Made by a program: the position numbers and the translations under genes. Shown here in pieces: positions 58,401-64,000 of a stretch of 64,000 bases of DNA. The stretch is taken from the NCBI GenBank assembly GCA_047495785.1, contig JBLDXI010000074.1, positions 1 to 64,000 on the forward strand, written 5' to 3'. How positions within the stretch are numbered: the first letter of the stretch is position 1; every line of letters begins with the position of its first letter. The notes beneath the pieces are model-generated. The model searched no databases, was not told the DNA's origin, and was given only the letters and a program-made list of their open reading frames with translations. Source of the stretch: Lepidodermella squamata. Lineage: Eukaryota > Gastrotricha.

Positions 58401-61400
58401 TTCCAGGAATTAAAAAATTGATAAAAAACTGAGATAAATGGTAAAACATCGTATAAAAATATTGGAGCTCTTAACATGAAATCATATTTCATCTAAAAAT
58501 CCAGGGTTAAATGAGGTTTAATACTTTCTCTAATTTCGAGATGCCTAATTCAAAGCTCATAAACTTTTATAGCGGTAATTATTATTGCCCCAATCCCAGA
58601 TAAAGTGCTAATTCAAAAATTCAAGATATGAAAGTAACGCCGCAAGTCTTGCTGTTTTTTTTTACAATTTTGGGAAATTTTATACTGTCGCAAAGAATAT
58701 TCATGATAAATCGGATTTAATTATCTTCAATTTCTCCTAAGGAAAAATTTGTATTCTGCATGCATTTTTCAAGTCATTCATTTTCGAGGTTTATTCAAGG
58801 AATATTTTCATCTTTTAATTTCAGGCTTAATTTTATGCGAGACTTATTTTCGTTAGTACCTAGTTCCATATCAAAACAGTATCACTCCACGTCATTTCCA
58901 TTTTTCACATGCTCATTTTTCAGGGATAAATTTACCTTCAGTTTGAGGTTGGGGCTGCCACTCAGGCACTGTTTGCTGCGGCTTTTGGCTGACATTACTG
59001 CCATACGGACTACTCGGCCGCAGCTGAACAATTTGACGCGATTGGTAAATACTCGGCGCCGATAGCAAATTGTTATTATTGCCGTTGCTGTTGTCACTGT
59101 AACTCGCGTCGTTTTCGTTACTACCCATCATCTGCTGGGGAGAAGTCGCGCCGTTTACATGCTCACGAATCGACTTCAAACTGCCGCCGCCATTCTGATG
59201 GCCATTACCCACTTCATGATTATTTCCGTTAATTTTAGTAACACCCAACAGCGAATTCGACGATAGAGAGGCGCGGATGCTTTTACGACCCGGGTCTTCC
59301 GTCGGCTGCCGCTGGTAGTTGCTGTTTTCATTATAATGATGGTGGCCGTTGCTCAACTGCGAGCCGTTTTGCTCAGTCGACCCGGTCGATACGTTGTCCT
59401 CCTTCGCCAATTCGCGCTCGTACAACTCTAATTGGCGGCGCAGGTCTGGCTCCGTGTTGGGCCGCGCCAACAGCTTCTTAATTAACGACTCCATGCCCTG
59501 CGTCTCCAGAGCATCGGTCACGTCAAAGAACGAATCCTGATCCGGCAAACTGCATATCACCTGTTTGAGCAAATACAAACCGAGTTTATAAAGAGGGTAA
59601 ATAATTTTTCAGGGTGTAATTTATTACGCACCTTGTTTACCAAGGTCATTGAGAGGGTGAGCAACTCTGGATCAGAGTCACGGTCGTCGAGATTTGCCAT
59701 GACGCGAGACCACGCCTGCCGCCCCTCTGACCGCTCCACTGAATTCACGGCCTCGATTAGCAGAGGGCAGTTTTGCTCCGAGTAGTCAACAAACATTACC
59801 AACAACTTCACCGCAGTTTTAGCCACCAAGCGAAACTAATAACAAATAAAATGTATATTAGAAAAATTAATAAATACTCAATTTCATTTCATCAAAAACC
59901 ACTGAAAAATTTAAAATGGTAGATTTATGTAAAATCATCTCTTAGACGAATCAAGTATCTACTGTTGACATTTTTCCAGCAAAAAAATTGAAAATTCATA
60001 AATTAACCAGAAAATACATAGATTTTTTGAAAAAATTGTAAACTTTTTTCATTTTCATCTTTTTTATGACCGGGTAGACTTTTACGCCGGTGAAACGAGA
60101 TGAATTAAAAATAATCGCGGGTATTTTGAAAACTTCAGTTTCAAGATTTTTTTAATGATTATTTTGCATCTTTTAATTGAGGAAGACGCTCACTTTAGAT
60201 GACAACAACTGGTACAGCCATTGAATAGTCGTCGCATGCCCGGCCACGCCATTCATGCCATCAACGTAGACCATAATTTCGCCGAGAGCTGCGTGGGAAA
60301 AACACAGCGAAAACTGAATAAAAGCGGCTCACATCTTCGCGAGTGCCTACTTACCTTTCAAAATGTAATTCTGCGAGCTTTGGTCCGACTTTTGGCCGAT
60401 TTTCAACAAACAATCAAGCCCGCCACTTGACACAAACTCGTGTACGAGGTCTTTGTCGTCTTTGAAAATTTGCTTCAGCGAAAATAACGCCCGCCTCAAC
60501 TGCTGCCCTTCGAGAGTTTGAAGCCGCTCTAAAAATCAAATTTTTCAATTTTTTTTCATCATTCACTCCAATAATCAATCCTGTACCGATGCATGTTTGA
60601 ACTCTGATTGAAAGTTGAGTTCGTAGAATAAAAGCTAGGCGTTTAGGATCGCCAAACTGCTCAACGTCTTCCCATTGCTCTTGCAAGGACTGTTCGAGGT
60701 CGAGGTACACGCCGAATTCGGACGGTTGTTTCTGCGACGGCAGGCGGTAGAGCTGAAGCGCGCAGTCCTCGAGCTGAAAACACAACACAAACACGTTTTT
60801 GTCCTGTCTCGTCGCTATGTTAAGAAAGACACGGAACTGGCGCAAACAACGCGGCTTGCCCGCCTACAAAGAAAGGCTTTTCGCGCCACTTAGCCAACAC
60901 GGTGTTTTCGAATAAAAAAGCAGGTAACGTCAGCTGTTCACCTCGCGCAATAATAACGCTATTTAAGCGGCATCGCGGCTCTGGAGCACGGCGCATTATA
61001 TTCACTTGGTTATGTATCTTAACACAATCACAACATCCTATGCAAATGAACATCCCGGTATACGTGGCCCGATTGTTTACGCCTATATGGAAAGAACAAT
61101 ATTATTAGCCAATAGTACGCAGGCGCCAGAGGCGTACATGCCGCAATGCATAAAATAAACAAATTTCGCCCATCAGCATAAATAACAATTGCAGGCGAGA
61201 GAGATGGGCAGAAAAAATTCTCGCGCATTGAACCTAAAACATACAATATTATAAAAACATGCTTTACCTTGTGCGGCGCGGAAAGTCTTTTCGATATTGC
61301 ATTCAAGTGAATATTGAGCGGGTCGAATTTAGACAACGAATAAACAACTGGCGCGTGCCCGACTGGACACAAGTCTGTAAACGATGCGAACGGATCGCGA

Positions 61401-61438
61401 TCGTCAATATAGTAAATTCGAAACGATATCAGAGCCAT
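52457..61438 (-). CDS. FHOD: FHOD-family formin, complete
   Basis: Fifteen exons (61438-61268, 60773-60587, 60528-60355, 60288-60194, 59835-59632, 59560-58936, 58205-57618, 57239-56530, 55982-55815, 55761-55259, 54890-54807, 54737-54611, 54543-54409, 53953-53686, 52779-52457) keep phase and give 1453 aa. The N-terminus YYIDDRDPFASF matches the FHOD GTPase-binding region, and the FH3 repeats include RALFSLKQIFKDDKDLVHEF. A Ser/Thr/Asn-rich linker covers about residues 390-680. FH1 polyproline runs lie in exon 8. FH2 starts near residue 866 (KTVRLHWREV) and ends near 1255 (EFALEYRTTREKVLQQ). The C-terminal autoinhibitory DAD is NMEDAMLEACISTAV plus RERKSARRTL. FHOD formins cap and bundle actin in muscle and stress fibres. 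No stops or shifts were seen. Confidence 0.95.
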
Positions 61439-61449
61439 CGACCATCATG

Positions 61450-64000
61450 TGTGTTGTAAAATGTAAACTGTCTCAACTACATCCGGAAAGAGTTTCGCAG
61501 CATTAAAATTGGACTAAAAAAAGAACATCACGTACGATGCCGGCCAGTGCATCACACATTTGCGGTTTATTACTCGCAAAACATACGGCCGGGAGATAAA
61601 TGAGCGACAGGTGGCTAGTGGAAAATTACGCGATTTGCAATCCACACTTAGTACCATAAATTTACGTTCTAATAATAAACAAGAACGTTCGATAAAAAAA
61701 TGCGGTGCATTGTTGCAATAATGCATAATAAACCCATCAAAACACATCATCGATGTATACTTGAGTTCGAAAGACGAAAGAAGTAAATAAAAACAACCTC
61801 TTTCTCAGGAAAGACGATAAAATCATTTTATAGCTACTTTTCCACAAATGGAAGTACGCTGTCTTGTTTTCAGCAACAGAGCAAATGCAAACAAGAGAGC
61901 GGATACAAAATAACACCTTGCACTGACCAATCTTTCCAGGAAAAGGAAACAAGGACGAGATCTTTACAAGCCGAGTCATGGATGTTTGATTTTCAGAGTA
62001 CCGTGATACCGTTACTTAAGAGTCGTTATAGTCTACTTTGGCATATATACTGCTGTTAGCACAGGTATAAAGTATGAAGTGTATTTAGAACAGTGAATGT
62101 GAAATTCTCTCAAACTCTACGGCGTCCCAAAGCCTTAGCGAAAAACTAGATATGATAACATTTACTGGAGAATTCAGGTCAGCCAATTTGCTAAAGCGTA
62201 ATTTATCGCGTAATAATCGAAGCGAGATTTGGCGAATCCAAGAGGTGATCTTACATCTTACTTCAAACTATATTCTCAATAGTCCAGCTACGTTCAAATA
62301 ATTGAAACAAGAGATTTCAAATTGATTCATAATTCACGCGAACTTGAGCGAATCCATGAACGTAACACCCACCCCAATATTCTCAACAAATCAGCAGTGT
62401 CGTGAATAGCAGAGTGATCGCAACACCACAGATTGAGTACGGTGGTGACAATTTCTTCCCAGCAATATCTGAGCAAAGCTCCAACTACGAACGAAAATTA
62501 GTTGGTCAATGCTACGCCCATTGCCCAGTAAGGGTTAAGGGTCCCGCGTGCTCTCATTACAAATTACGCCAAAGAACATCTTGAGGGCAAAGACTAGGGT
62601 CGCAGTGCGATTGGTCTCGACCGCATAGTATCTGTGCCACTGCCCACTGCGGATCAGCCTTAAGCAATAATCAGCAAAGAAAAACGTGAATTAGTAAGTG
62701 AAACTAAGTAATATTTGCAATGGCGAAGCAGCCTAAAAGAGGCTGAAGGAATTATTTAGAATGCAACATTGCCATGCAGTTACTTCCGCATTTGGCAGAT
62801 TTAACTCAGACTGAAACGAATGAAAGGTTGCATTAAATGTATACCATAAACGATGAGCAAACATATACGGAAAATTTCAAACCGCAAATATGCTTACACG
62901 AGAAGAAAAAGTAAGAGGGGTCAACCAAGTGTGAAATGGTGGGTGGATGATGACTGAAGCGACCGTAAGTACTAACCACTTGCTAACGACTTAGTTGCGC
63001 GCATTCAGACGGTCTTTTGGCTCAAGCTTCAAAAATTCAAAAGGCCGGTAAAAATGTTATTGAATTATATTTTCTGGGGACAATTTTATTTAGCTAAAAG
63101 TAAATTATACTATATATAAAAATTATAATTAAATTAAAATAAAATTAATTCGGCCGATAGCGACGAAACCTGCGGCGAATGCGTCCTTCGCAACAGGCCA
63201 AAAGTTCGCGGGGGTTCGATTATTTCGCGCAGCCAACTTGTGACGGGTGATATTCATCATTCATTTGGTTTAAATCATTAACAATGAGCAAATTTTGAGC
63301 AAAACGGGAGCAAAAAATTCAGTTGAACAATGGTTACGACATGATAAGCGATTCGCGTTCAAGTCAATGGGTCAGTTGTCGGTGCAACTTAGACAATGGC
63401 GATATGGCTTTATATGCAAGCCGCCACATATACTTCAGCAGTTTGAGATACTTATTCTTTGGTCAAACACATCGTAACACGCATTGATACAGCGCATTAT
63501 TCTGTCAGCCAAAGACTATCTTACAGAGCGAAGGCGGAGATACAGAAACTTGGTAAACTTGGTTGAGAAACCGGCCTAGCACCTACACTGTGTGAAAAAG
63601 GTATTTCAACGTACGATGTTCCGAGATTTTTCTAGTACAAATAACTGAAACAATACTATGGAAAAAATCATCTCGAGATATTTTCTCAATTAAAGGGCTC
63701 CAGATAGTTTCAATGTGGCGCCAGCATATCATAAGCACGAGGGCGAGGTTGAAATATAAGTGTTAACAAATTACAGCCGGCGCCTTAAATATGCAATAAA
63801 GACGCAAATGGGAGGTGGGAAAGTTATAAGAAGGTTGCCGAATAAAAATGCATGCCGGGCGCTGAAAAAATAGATGCCATAAACCATAACAAATAATGAA
63901 TATCAAAGTGCTATAAAATATGCATACGCGGCCGAGCATTGCAGAAGTCGTCTTGCAAATGAAAACACGTTATTTTTAGCGCACAGAATTTACGCGCGCT
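61450..64000. other. Gene-free stretch upstream of FHOD
   Basis: The first part should hold the FHOD promoter and 5' UTR. Beyond that I see only short ORFs and no domain or exon series. Confidence 0.4.

Overview
This window is nuclear DNA of an invertebrate animal. Genes are split by mostly short GT-AG introns, and the products are animal-specific: an FHOD-type formin, COG7, APCDD1, a collagen/C1q protein, a CUB-LDLa receptor and a Ly6-type GPI protein. Intergenic DNA is AT-rich and holds transposon remains and degenerate TTAGGG-type tracts. Secreted C1q-collagen and APCDD1 argue against a fly or a Caenorhabditis-like nematode. I cannot name the phylum.

Layout. 0-7.6 kb is mostly non-coding or decayed. 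7.7-11.6 kb (+) holds exons of a small coiled-coil gene; its presumed intron contains a 2.2-kb piggyBac-like element bounded by TTAA and 13-bp inverted repeats. A LINE reverse-transcriptase remnant follows. 13.4-15.8 kb (-) holds a short secreted ORF and a two-exon secreted VWA protein. 17.7-18.4 kb is a chimeric duplicate plus a GCATG-rich repeat. 20.8-23.2 kb (-) is a four-exon CUB-LDLa-transmembrane gene. 24.4-26 kb (+) is an intronless, three-times frameshifted copy of the ER oxidoreductase PDIA4/ERp72. 26.6-30.5 kb (+) is COG7, with a pogo-like transposon in intron 3, followed 207 bp later by an MSP-domain gene on the same strand. 31.8-35.5 kb (-) is a dense cluster of duplicated, fused and frameshifted modules of the same small coiled-coil family seen at 7.7 kb. 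37-38.6 kb (+) is a mucin-like/Ly6 GPI protein. 38.9-43.1 kb (-) is APCDD1. 46.2-47.7 kb (-) is a coiled-coil plus PD-(D/E)XK-like (Crinkler-type) gene with an in-frame TAG. 49.8-51.2 kb (-) is a collagen-C1q gene; its 3' end is duplicated at 45.2-46 kb. 52.5-61.4 kb (-) is the complete FHOD formin in 15 exons. The rest, to 64 kb, shows no gene I can support.

Exon models were built by hand. They join in frame at GT-AG sites and give full-length family members for COG7 (770 aa), FHOD (1453 aa), APCDD1 (924 aa), C1q (285 aa), CUB-LDLa (504 aa) and the Ly6 protein (354 aa). The genes are mostly independent: Golgi trafficking (COG7), actin (FHOD), and a set of secreted or surface proteins (VWA, CUB-LDLa, Ly6, APCDD1, C1q).

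The most unusual content is the rapidly changing coiled-coil family. It has a conserved exon-1 motif around LxKxELxxLCxxxQ, a 19-22-nt micro-exon, and a conserved last exon beginning IERDAT. I do not recognise it.
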